Positions 1-6,783 of a DNA stretch of 9,396 nt are shown piece by piece. The position numbers and the translations under genes were made by a program. Every line of letters begins with the position of its first letter. The first letter of the stretch is position 1. The stretch is from Bacillota bacterium (GTDB lineage: Bacteria; Bacillota; Clostridia; Lachnospirales; Anaerotignaceae): assembly GCA_023413275.1 (NCBI GenBank), contig JAEZPX010000025.1, forward strand, positions 1 through 9,396, written 5' to 3'. A model generated the notes under the pieces. It did not search any database and was not told where the DNA came from. It saw only the letters and a program-made list of their open reading frames with translations.

Positions 1-627
1 ATAATCCAAAAGTTCTTTTTTAGCTTCTAACAAGCTAATTGTTTCCATCTTTTCACGCAAACCAAGCCCAGCCTCCTCCAGCCTCGCAATTTTTTCCTTA
101 AGCTGGAATATCTTCATTACTGTTACACTGGCGTCTGCCATGAGATACATCAGTAGCAATACCCCTACAAATTCTCCGGCAGCATGAGGAATCCATGCCA
201 CAAAACGCTGAATGGGAGGTTGAATTAAGTGCATCATCACAACGGTAAGTGTGCCCCATTCCAAAGAACGCCTTAAACAAATTCTACCTTGTAACTGAAA
301 TCGCATTTGGCTGTAATCCCACCATGTGGCGTGGAAAATCTTTTCCAGCAGCAAAGCAATCACATATTCAACAACGGTTGCAATCAACACGCCGCCCAAA
401 AACATCAATAACAGGTTATTCTTAAAAGGTGTTAGAGCCACAATCACCAAGGTTGCCCCCGTTCCATAAATTGGACAAAGGGGACCACTGATAAACCCAC
501 GGTTTGTCCAAGTTTTATTGGAAGCAGAAACATAGGCAGACTCTAGTGCCCAACCTAGAAAGCTATATATCATAAAATAGAAATAAAGATCAAAAATTGT
601 AAACCCAAATATTTCCGTAGTCATCAT
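1..627 (-). CDS. Putative ABC-transporter type IV (CmpB-like) membrane protein, 3' end outside the window
   Basis: The minus strand is open from 627 to the left edge with no stop, giving 209 visible residues of an incomplete gene. The protein fits the family named putative ABC-transporter type IV (ABC_trans_CmpB), whose function is not established. Visible family motifs, numbered from Met at 627, are FLGW (23-26), RGF (43-45), GPLCPIYG (48-55), EY (87-88), WWDYS (102-106) and GRICL (114-118). About five hydrophobic segments are seen near 11-32, 52-68, 72-95, 122-137 and 148-172, followed by a charged, probably coiled-coil cytoplasmic tail from 173. ATG codons at 633, 627 and 624 share the frame; 627 is preferred because the SD-like AGAAG (635-639) lies 8 nt upstream. 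It starts 19 bp after the miaA stop, so it probably ends the mutS-mutL-miaA transcript. Transport substrate and role are unknown; the family call is fairly sure, the function is not. Confidence 0.8.
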   Translation of the reverse strand, partial: MMTTEIFGFTIFDLYFYFMIYSFLGWALESAYVSASNKTWTNRGFISGPLCPIYGTGATLVIVALTPFKNNLLLMFLGGVLIATVVEYVIALLLEKIFHATWWDYSQMRFQLQGRICLRRSLEWGTLTVVMMHLIQPPIQRFVAWIPHAAGEFVGVLLLMYLMADASVTVMKIFQLKEKIARLEEAGLGLREKMETISLLEAKKELLDY

Positions 628-646
628 AGGCATCACTTCTTTTCAA

Positions 647-1591
647 TTATTCTTTCAAAATTTTTCTTTCCTGCAAGTATTCCAATACATCTGTCATAGC
701 CAAATCCAAATCCGCCTTAGATAAATCCACCCATAATCCATCAATCTGACGGCGAAACCAAGTCAATTGACGTTTTGCAAAATGACGTGTACCCTTTTTC
801 AACTGCGCAACAGCATCATCTAAGCTGCATTCTCCCTGAAAATAAGGCACGAATTCTTTGTACCCAAGCCCTTGCATGGAGACCAAATCCGGTGAGTATC
901 CCTTTTCCAACAAGCCCTTTACCTCAGCCAACAACCCTTGCTCCATCATCAAATCAACCCTATCATTAATCCGCTGATAAAGCTTCTCTCTTTCCATGGT
1001 TAAAATAATAACTGCGGCTCGATAAGGGCTTTCTTTCTCCCTTTGCTCAGCATTATGCTGTGAAAACTTTTCTCCAGTTAGGAAATGATATTCCAAAGCT
1101 CGAGCAACACGCTTCACATTATTTGCATGAATTGTCTCAGCATATTCCGGATCAATCTTTTTCAGCCTTTCAAATAAAACTTCAGCCCCTTCATTCTGGG
1201 CTTGTTTGTAACATGCTTCACGAAAAGACGTGTCATTTTCTGTCTCTGTGAAAACAGTATCATACAGCAAAGCATTCATATAAAATCCCGTACCCCCTAC
1301 TATAATGGGAATTTTACCCTTTGCCCAAATTTTATTCATATAGGCTTTAGCTTTTTGTTGAAAAATCATTACGTTATATTCCTCATCGGGGTTCAGTTCA
1401 TCTACCAAATAGTGAGGAATTCCTTGTTTTTCTTCTTCTGTCACCTTGGCAGTTCCAATGTCCATATAGCGGTATATCTGCATGGAATCCCCGGAAATCA
1501 CCTCTCCGTTGATTCGTTTTGCTAGTTCTATAGACATGGCAGTTTTTCCGCAGGCGGTAGGACCTCCAATCATTACCAAAGGTTTTTTCAT
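647..1591 (-). CDS. miaA: tRNA dimethylallyltransferase MiaA
   Basis: MiaA transfers a dimethylallyl group from DMAPP to N6 of A37 in tRNAs that read codons starting with U, giving i6A, the substrate of MiaB encoded in the same window. The 314 residues are a normal full length. Visible motifs are the P-loop GPTACGKT (10-17), GDSMQIY with the expected catalytic Asp35, DIGTAK (44-49), GGTGFYMNALL (99-109) with the conserved Thr101, QGLGYKE near 240, and the C-terminal KRQLTWFRRQ segment that belongs to the tRNA-binding part. The ATG is supported by an SD-like AGGGTGAT lying 7 nt upstream (counted from AGGG) and directly abutting the mutL stop codon. The gap to mutL is only 11 bp, so the gene is almost certainly cotranscribed and perhaps translationally coupled with mutL. 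No defect is visible. Confidence 0.97.
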   Translation of the reverse strand: MKKPLVMIGGPTACGKTAMSIELAKRINGEVISGDSMQIYRYMDIGTAKVTEEEKQGIPHYLVDELNPDEEYNVMIFQQKAKAYMNKIWAKGKIPIIVGGTGFYMNALLYDTVFTETENDTSFREACYKQAQNEGAEVLFERLKKIDPEYAETIHANNVKRVARALEYHFLTGEKFSQHNAEQREKESPYRAAVIILTMEREKLYQRINDRVDLMMEQGLLAEVKGLLEKGYSPDLVSMQGLGYKEFVPYFQGECSLDDAVAQLKKGTRHFAKRQLTWFRRQIDGLWVDLSKADLDLAMTDVLEYLQERKILKE

Positions 1592-1602
1592 TTTATCACC
1601 CT

Positions 1603-3504
1603 TTAATTCTGGATTCGCTTAAATTTTTTTTCCAGTTCATACTTTGTCATTTCAATAATTGTTGGTCGTCCATGGGGGCAGGTAAAGGGATTCTCAAGCT
1701 TTAACAGCCTTCCAATCATAGCCTCTGCTTCCTGAAAACTCAAACGATCATGTCCTTTGACCGCTGCTTTACAAGCCATAGTGGCCACAGCCAACAATTT
1801 CATATCATATACGGAGCGAATTTTCTGCTCCGAAAGACTATCCAAGATTTCTGTAAAAAACCCCGCACCGCTGGGTTCCTTTAGCAAATAGGGCACAGCC
1901 TTCAAGGCATATTGATTTTGCCCAAAGGTTTCAAATTCAAACCCAAACCCTTCTAAAAGAGACTGATTTTCCCTCAAAACTTCAATTTCAGATGGAGTTA
2001 AATTCAACATTTGCGGAAGCAAAAGTTTTTGAGAAACCAAATTTTCCTCTTTGAAACGAGTCATAAATTCTTCAAACAAAATACGTTCATGGGCAGCATG
2101 CTGGTCTATCAAATAGAGGCACTCCCCCTGCTCAATCATCCAATAGGTCTGAAAAATCTGCCCAATCAGTTTATATTGCTTGAAAATTGGCTCTGTTTTG
2201 GGCTCCAGTTCCCTGCCCTCATTACTCGGAATTGGGTCATCTTGTGGTATAATCTCATCTTTGCTAAGCACAACCACCGGGTCAATCAAAAACGCCTCTG
2301 CACTTTGCCTTACTTGATTTTGAGTGCCCTGCTGCCTATTCAGCAGTTGGTCAACGCTCTTTCCCATTCCTCCCGAGGGTGCTCTGTCTTGTGTAAAAGA
2401 GCTTGGCAATCTTTTATACACAGGTATATCTTCAATTTTTTGCTGTTCTATTTCTATGGGTTTTTCCGCCGTTTTCACTGCAGGAGCTTTATCCCAGCCA
2501 ACTTGGGGGATTAAAACCAACTGGTCTAAGGTTTTGGAAACAGCATCATAAAAAAATTCGTAAATCTGGTCATCATTTTTAAAACGCACCTCAAGCTTTG
2601 CAGGGTGCACATTGACATCAACCTGACTGGGGTTCATTTGAAAATTCAACACAAAGATTGGGAACTTACCGATTAACAACCGTGTCTTGTAGGCATCCTC
2701 AACTGCTGTTGCAACCACCTTGTTTTTAATGAATCGCCCATTAATAAACAGATTTTCATAATTTCGGTTTCCCCTTGAAAGCTCAGGCTTACCAATTAAT
2801 CCTGTAAGGGCATACTCTCCTTTATTATATTCCAAGGGAACCATGCTATTAGCGGCTTCCTTACCATATACATAAAAAACCGAAGCCTTAAGCTCCCCAT
2901 TTCCCGCTGTATGCAACATGGTTGTGTCATTATTAATAAAGCGAAATGACACCTCTGGATGCCCTAAAGCCAGTTTATTCATCAGGTCTGAAACGAATCC
3001 ACTTTCTGTTGCAGGCTTTTTCAAGAATTTCCGTCTAGCAGGAACATTGTAAAATAAATTGCTTACTGTTATGGTGGTCCCTTCTGTACAGGAGGTATCT
3101 TGTATATTCTTAATTTCCCCTCCGCTGATTTCAATAGACGTACCAGTCTCTTCATCTCTGGTTTTTGTCAACATTTCCACCTGCGCAACTCCGGCAATGC
3201 TGGCTAAGGCTTCTCCACGAAAACCCAATGTAAAAATATGCTCTAAATCTTCAATTTCACTCATTTTGCTTGTGGCATGGCGCAAAAAAGCTGTTTTCAC
3301 CTGCTCCTTTGGTATACCACATCCATTATCCATGATACGAATAAAGGAAATCCCGCCTTCCTTTATTTCTACGGTTACAGCGGTGGCTCCGGCATCAATG
3401 GCATTTTCCACCAATTCCTTTACAACAGATTTAGGCCCTTCCACAACCTCTCCAGCAGCAATTTTATTGATTGTTTTTGTATCTAAAATTCTGATTGATT
3501 GCAA
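1603..3504 (-). CDS. mutL: DNA mismatch repair endonuclease MutL, TTG start
   Basis: MutL links mismatch recognition by MutS to strand nicking and excision. The 633 residues have the N-terminal GHKL ATPase with the base Glu30 and Asn34 in ELVENAIDAG, DNGCGIP (59-65) and GFRGEALASIA (94-104). A low-complexity linker spans about 330-430. The C-terminal dimerisation domain carries the metal-dependent endonuclease motif DQHAAHERILFE (467-478), ACKAAVKG (577-584) and CPHGRP (609-614), so this is the nicking type found in organisms without MutH. QKLLLP (492-497) matches the place and pattern of the Bacillus subtilis sliding-clamp binding motif QEMIVP. The start is TTG, chosen because AAAGGAGG lies 6 nt upstream and the family N-terminus (IRILDTKTINKIAAGEVVE) begins right there. 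Residue 23 is Gly where most family members have Arg in VVERP. The gene lies 17 bp after mutS, in one operon with it. Confidence 0.97.
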   Translation of the reverse strand: MQSIRILDTKTINKIAAGEVVEGPKSVVKELVENAIDAGATAVTVEIKEGGISFIRIMDNGCGIPKEQVKTAFLRHATSKMSEIEDLEHIFTLGFRGEALASIAGVAQVEMLTKTRDEETGTSIEISGGEIKNIQDTSCTEGTTITVSNLFYNVPARRKFLKKPATESGFVSDLMNKLALGHPEVSFRFINNDTTMLHTAGNGELKASVFYVYGKEAANSMVPLEYNKGEYALTGLIGKPELSRGNRNYENLFINGRFIKNKVVATAVEDAYKTRLLIGKFPIFVLNFQMNPSQVDVNVHPAKLEVRFKNDDQIYEFFYDAVSKTLDQLVLIPQVGWDKAPAVKTAEKPIEIEQQKIEDIPVYKRLPSSFTQDRAPSGGMGKSVDQLLNRQQGTQNQVRQSAEAFLIDPVVVLSKDEIIPQDDPIPSNEGRELEPKTEPIFKQYKLIGQIFQTYWMIEQGECLYLIDQHAAHERILFEEFMTRFKEENLVSQKLLLPQMLNLTPSEIEVLRENQSLLEGFGFEFETFGQNQYALKAVPYLLKEPSGAGFFTEILDSLSEQKIRSVYDMKLLAVATMACKAAVKGHDRLSFQEAEAMIGRLLKLENPFTCPHGRPTIIEMTKYELEKKFKRIQN

Positions 3505-3510
3505 GGATAT

Positions 3511-3518
3511 CCTCCTTT
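3511..3518 (-). promoter_or_regulatory. Strong ribosome binding site that decides the TTG start of mutL
   Basis: The minus strand reads AAAGGAGG, then six bases, then TTG at 3504-3502. It lies wholly in the 17-bp gap between the mutS stop and mutL. No ATG is placed correctly for this site, and the next residues already belong to the conserved MutL N-terminus, so the rare start codon is well supported. Confidence 0.85.
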
Positions 3519-3521
3519 CTT

Positions 3522-6143
3522 TTACAGACCCTTTGCCTTTTTCTGTAATTCAAAAAGGGCCTGCAATGCTTCAATGGGTGTCATTGCCATAACATCCAGC
3601 TTGGAAATTTCGTCTATCATTTGATTTTCCTTTACAGAAAACATATCTATTTGCTTTGCCATATCCTCTGCCTGTTCTTGGGCTTCAACGGCAATTCTCT
3701 TTGCTTTCTTCGTTATATCCGCAGCATTCAGCTGTTTTAATATCTGCCCACTGCGACGGATTACCTTTGACGGAAGACCAGCCAGTCTTGCGACCTGTAC
3801 ACCATAGCTATGGTCTGCCCCACCCCGCTTGATTTTACGAAGGAAGATAATATCTTCGCCAACTTCCTGTACGGCGATACAATAATTTTTCACACCGGGA
3901 AGCTTTCCTTCCAGTTCCGAAAGTTCATGATAGTGGGTGGCAAATAAGGTTTTTGCTCCAATTTGCTTTTCATCGGCGATGTATTCCAAAACTGCCCAAG
4001 CAATGCTTAATCCATCAAAGGTGCTGGTTCCTCGCCCGATTTCATCTAAAATCAAGAGGCTTTTTGCCGTTGCATTATTTAAAATATTTGCAACCTCGGA
4101 CATTTCCACCATAAAGGTACTTTGCCCTGCGCTCAAATCATCAGACGCACCAACTCTGGTGAAAATACGATCTACGATGCCGATATGGGCAGAATCCGCA
4201 GGAACAAAACTACCAATCTGCGCCATCAATACAATTAACGCTGTTTGACGCATATACGTTGATTTACCTGCCATATTAGGGCCCGTAATAATAGCCAGTC
4301 TAGTTTCTTCTTGATCTAAATAGATGTCATTGGGAATAAATTGACCCTTAGTCATCTTTTCTACAACGGGGTGTCGCCCACCAGTAACAGTGATGACATC
4401 CCCCTTGTCCACAACAGGCTTTACATAATTCATGCTCTGGGCTACTTCAGCAAAGGATTGGAGGGCATCCACCACAGATACCATATAAGCGCAATATTGT
4501 ATACGCTCAACCTCTGCCGCCACCGCATTTCTGATTTCCGTAAAAATCTGATATTCCAAGGCAGTAATTTTTTCTTCTGCGCCTAAAATCAATTCAGCCA
4601 ATTCATTCAGCTCCGGCGTTATATAACGTTCGCAGTTTGCAAGGGTTTGCTTGCGAATATAATGCTGGGGAACCTCTTTCATATTTGACCTTGTAACTTC
4701 TATATAATAGCCAAAAACCTTATTGAATCGAATTTTTAGGTTTTTAATGCCTGTTTTTTCTTTCTCTTCTTCCTCCATTTGGTGAATCCAAGTGGTTCCT
4801 TTTTCCTTCGCTTGGGCAAAGGTATCTAGCTCACTATGGAAGCCCTGTTTAATCATACCACCCTCTCTTACAGAAAAAGGAGGGTCTTCCACAATCGCCT
4901 GCTCGATTAAGGTATGTATATTTTCTAAAGGGTCAAGCTTCTCACAAATTTCCGCAAGATATGGACTTTTGCACCTTGCTAATATATTTTTTAATAGCGG
5001 CAGATTTTCAATGGAATTCTTTAATGCCGCCAAATCTCTGGCATTTGCATTTTGAAAAATTACACGGCTCATAATGCGCTCAAAATCATACATGGAGTGT
5101 AAAATATCCTTTATTTCTTCCCTTAGAAATAGGTCTCCAAAAAGCTCTTCCACGCCATCCAGCCTTTTATGAATTTCTTCTTCGGATAGCAAAGGCTGTT
5201 CAATCCATTTGCGAAGCAATCTTGCACCCATGGCAGTCTGTGTTTTATCCAAAACCCATAATAGAGAGCCCTTACGGCTTTTTTCCCGCATGGTTTCTGT
5301 TAGCTCTAAATTTCTCCGGCTAGAAACATCCAAAAGCATAAAATCTCCGGTGGTGTAATATTTTACCGTAGAAATATGGCTTAATTCATTCTTTTGGGTC
5401 TCTAATAGATACCAAAGCAAGCCTCCTGCCGCCGCTACAGCTGAAGGTTTTTTACTCAAACCATATCCATCTAAGGTTTTCACTTGAAAATGCTTCAAAA
5501 TGGTATCTTTTGCCGTAGTAAAATCAAACATTCGATTGTCAATATCATTTAAAAAATAATAAAACCGATCCTTGATTTCATTGCACAAAGGATTATTTAA
5601 AAAGGACTCATTGCAGATAACCTCCGCAGGGGCAAAACGAGCAATTTCATCCAAAATTTTGTTTGCCGCCTGTATGCTTGTAAACTCCGTGGTTTGAAAT
5701 TCTCCTGTGCTCACATCACAAGCAGCAATGCCATAACCCGCACCACTACTATACACTGCAAGAATATAGTTATTTTTTCTCTCATCCAAAACAGCATTAT
5801 CTAAAACAGTACCAGGGGTAATTACCCGCACAACATCTCTTTTCACTATGCCTTTTGCCAATTTCGGGTCTTCAACTTGCTCACAAATGGCTACCTTGTA
5901 GCCCTTCTCCACCAATCTGGCTATATATCCATCGGCAGAATGGAATGGAACACCGCACATGGGTGCCCGTTCTTCCTGACCCCAGTCCTTCCCTGTAAGG
6001 GTAATTTCCAGTTCCTTCGAGGCGATCACCGCATCTTCGAAAAACATTTCATAAAAATCACCTAAGCGAAAAAATAGCAAGCAATGCTTATAATTTTCTT
6101 TAATCTCAAAGTATTGCTGCATCATAGGCGTGATTTTTGCCAT
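3522..6143 (-). CDS. mutS: DNA mismatch repair protein MutS
   Basis: MutS binds base mismatches and small loops and, after ATP exchange, recruits MutL. The 873 residues show the mismatch-binding Phe-x-Glu as F30-Y31-E32 in domain I, a connector, core and clamp region up to about 565, and the ABC-type ATPase with Walker A GPNMAGKST (621-629), signature DDLSAGQSTF (668-677), Walker B ending in D700-E701, and the switch FATHYHEL (734-741). The tail has QIDMF (831-835), which fits the sliding-clamp binding pattern QLxLF, and ends in the helical segment PIEALQALFELQKKAKG, typical of the C-terminal oligomerisation region. The open frame runs upstream to 6230, but the ATG at 6143 is chosen: AAAGGAGG lies 7 nt before it and MAKITPMMQQYFEIK is the usual family N-terminus. 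First gene of the mutS-mutL-miaA unit. Confidence 0.97.
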   Translation of the reverse strand: MAKITPMMQQYFEIKENYKHCLLFFRLGDFYEMFFEDAVIASKELEITLTGKDWGQEERAPMCGVPFHSADGYIARLVEKGYKVAICEQVEDPKLAKGIVKRDVVRVITPGTVLDNAVLDERKNNYILAVYSSGAGYGIAACDVSTGEFQTTEFTSIQAANKILDEIARFAPAEVICNESFLNNPLCNEIKDRFYYFLNDIDNRMFDFTTAKDTILKHFQVKTLDGYGLSKKPSAVAAAGGLLWYLLETQKNELSHISTVKYYTTGDFMLLDVSSRRNLELTETMREKSRKGSLLWVLDKTQTAMGARLLRKWIEQPLLSEEEIHKRLDGVEELFGDLFLREEIKDILHSMYDFERIMSRVIFQNANARDLAALKNSIENLPLLKNILARCKSPYLAEICEKLDPLENIHTLIEQAIVEDPPFSVREGGMIKQGFHSELDTFAQAKEKGTTWIHQMEEEEKEKTGIKNLKIRFNKVFGYYIEVTRSNMKEVPQHYIRKQTLANCERYITPELNELAELILGAEEKITALEYQIFTEIRNAVAAEVERIQYCAYMVSVVDALQSFAEVAQSMNYVKPVVDKGDVITVTGGRHPVVEKMTKGQFIPNDIYLDQEETRLAIITGPNMAGKSTYMRQTALIVLMAQIGSFVPADSAHIGIVDRIFTRVGASDDLSAGQSTFMVEMSEVANILNNATAKSLLILDEIGRGTSTFDGLSIAWAVLEYIADEKQIGAKTLFATHYHELSELEGKLPGVKNYCIAVQEVGEDIIFLRKIKRGGADHSYGVQVARLAGLPSKVIRRSGQILKQLNAADITKKAKRIAVEAQEQAEDMAKQIDMFSVKENQMIDEISKLDVMAMTPIEALQALFELQKKAKGL

Positions 6144-6150
6144 GATCGCT

Positions 6151-6158
6151 CCTCCTTT
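6151..6158 (-). promoter_or_regulatory. Ribosome binding site that decides the mutS start
   Basis: The minus strand reads AAAGGAGG, 7 nt before the ATG at 6143-6141. It selects this start over the in-frame ATG at 6230, whose extra 29 residues overlap the putative promoters and do not resemble MutS. Confidence 0.85.
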
Positions 6159-6171
6159 TTCATTCAAAATA

Positions 6172-6199
6172 TATATACAATCATTGTATTTCGTGACAA
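6172..6199 (-). promoter_or_regulatory. Candidate proximal promoter of mutS
   Basis: On the minus strand a -35-like TTGTCA (6199-6194) is followed after 16 bp by TATATA (6177-6172); a second TATATA shifted by two bases would give an 18-bp spacer. The preceding unit is closed by a terminator, so mutS needs its own promoter in this spacer. The -10 is only a moderate match (4/6), and the surroundings are AT-rich. This promoter would give a short leader of roughly 20 nt. Confidence 0.4.
6175..6189. promoter_or_regulatory. 15-bp 7-1-7 inverted repeat, Fur/PerR-family-like operator candidate
   Basis: The sequence is a perfect inverted repeat with 7-bp arms and one central base: ATACAAT, then C (G on the minus strand), then ATTGTAT. 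The 7-1-7 layout and AATnATT core are those of Fur-superfamily boxes. Each half matches the Bacillus PerR consensus TTATAAT at five of seven bases. It sits between the candidate -35 and -10 of the proximal mutS promoter and overlaps the -10. Binding is an inference from pattern only. Confidence 0.35.
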
Positions 6200-6210
6200 T
6201 TGCTTTTAAA

Positions 6211-6238
6211 AATATATCACCAAATAGCAACTCTCCAA
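6211..6238 (-). promoter_or_regulatory. Candidate distal promoter of mutS with extended -10
   Basis: The minus strand has TGATATATT, an extended -10 with TATATT at 6216-6211, preceded after 16 bp by a weak -35-like TTGGAG (6238-6233). Transcription would start near 6204 and cross the inverted repeat at 6175-6189. It is an alternative or addition to the proximal promoter. Confidence 0.4.
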
Positions 6239-6318
6239 TTTTCTAAGTTAGTTATTTTCTATCAAACCATTTATGTTCCTAGCAATGATGCCTGCTATCT
6301 TGTCATTTCAAACTATGT

Positions 6319-6348
6319 AAAAACCCGAACCCCGCAAGGGAGCTCGGG
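6319..6348 (-). terminator. Rho-independent terminator of the miaB-ylbF/ymcA unit
   Basis: On the minus strand CCCGA pairs with TCGGG, and inside it CCC pairs with GGG around a TTGC loop, with an asymmetric bulge of three and two bases. Five T residues follow at once (6323-6319). It lies about 31 bp beyond the stop of the YlbF/YmcA-family gene and separates it from mutS. The plus strand has no T-tract after the hairpin, so it works in one direction. Confidence 0.8.
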
Positions 6349-6379
6349 CATCTATCCAACGCTTTATCCGTTTGAGTGC

Positions 6380-6781
6380 TTAGTGGCAGCCGCCGCCGCA
6401 AGAAGCGCAGGAGCTAGGGCTGCATCCGCTCTGTGCAGGATCTTCGCCTGTCAAAGTAGAAGTCACAATTGTGAAAATGGAGTTCATAAAGTTATTAAAG
6501 TTCATTTCTGCGGCAAATAATTCAGATGCAATTTTATTGTTTCTGATTTCTTCGCCTCTTTTTGCCATATCTTCGGAAAAAGCCTTTTGCTCTTCTGCGG
6601 AAATACCGCCAGCCTGCATTTTCCCCTCAAACTCCTGATGCAGCTTTGTATATTCCTCTACTGCTGTTGCGATTTCAGGGCTTTCCTCATACGCTTTTTT
6701 TGCTGCAAGCAAAGTTTCAACCTGAGGAGTTTTCTTTAATTCTTCGCCCAAGTTTCTCGCTAATTCATAAACAGATGTCAT
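6380..6781 (-). CDS. YlbF/YmcA-family regulator with C-terminal cysteine cluster
   Basis: This 133-residue, mostly helical protein fits the YlbF/YmcA (Com_YlbF) family. In Bacillus subtilis the members RicF (YlbF) and RicA (YmcA) form a complex with RicT that carries 4Fe-4S clusters and affects RNase Y-dependent mRNA processing, competence, biofilm and sporulation. Seen here: helical, charged sequence over about 1-110, then a Gly/Ser/Cys-rich tail with Cys120, 125, 128 and 132 (CX4CX2CX3C), much like the cysteine-rich end of RicF. The position directly after miaB is that of ymcA in Bacillus (ymcB-ymcA), so the location says RicA while the tail says RicF. It starts 2 bp after the miaB stop, and its weak SD (GGTGAA) lies inside the last miaB codons, so translational coupling is likely. 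Iron-sulfur binding is inferred. No specific symbol is given because RicA and RicF cannot be told apart here. Confidence 0.85.
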   Translation of the reverse strand: MTSVYELARNLGEELKKTPQVETLLAAKKAYEESPEIATAVEEYTKLHQEFEGKMQAGGISAEEQKAFSEDMAKRGEEIRNNKIASELFAAEMNFNNFMNSIFTIVTSTLTGEDPAQSGCSPSSCASCGGGCH

Positions 6782-6783
6782 TT

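Noticed and set aside
98..280. 60-residue minus-strand frame rich in Cys and His
   Set aside because: It is an out-of-frame shadow of the CmpB-like membrane protein, whose conserved motifs are in the other frame through the whole stretch.
3059..3592. 177-residue plus-strand open frame opposite mutL
   Set aside because: It lies antisense to the conserved MutL ATPase domain and has no ribosome binding site or recognisable motif; the other plus-strand frames opposite these genes are alike.
6144..6230. In-frame 29-residue N-terminal extension of MutS
   Set aside because: It overlaps the putative promoter elements, has no good ribosome binding site, and the ATG at 6143 has a near-perfect one and the normal family N-terminus.
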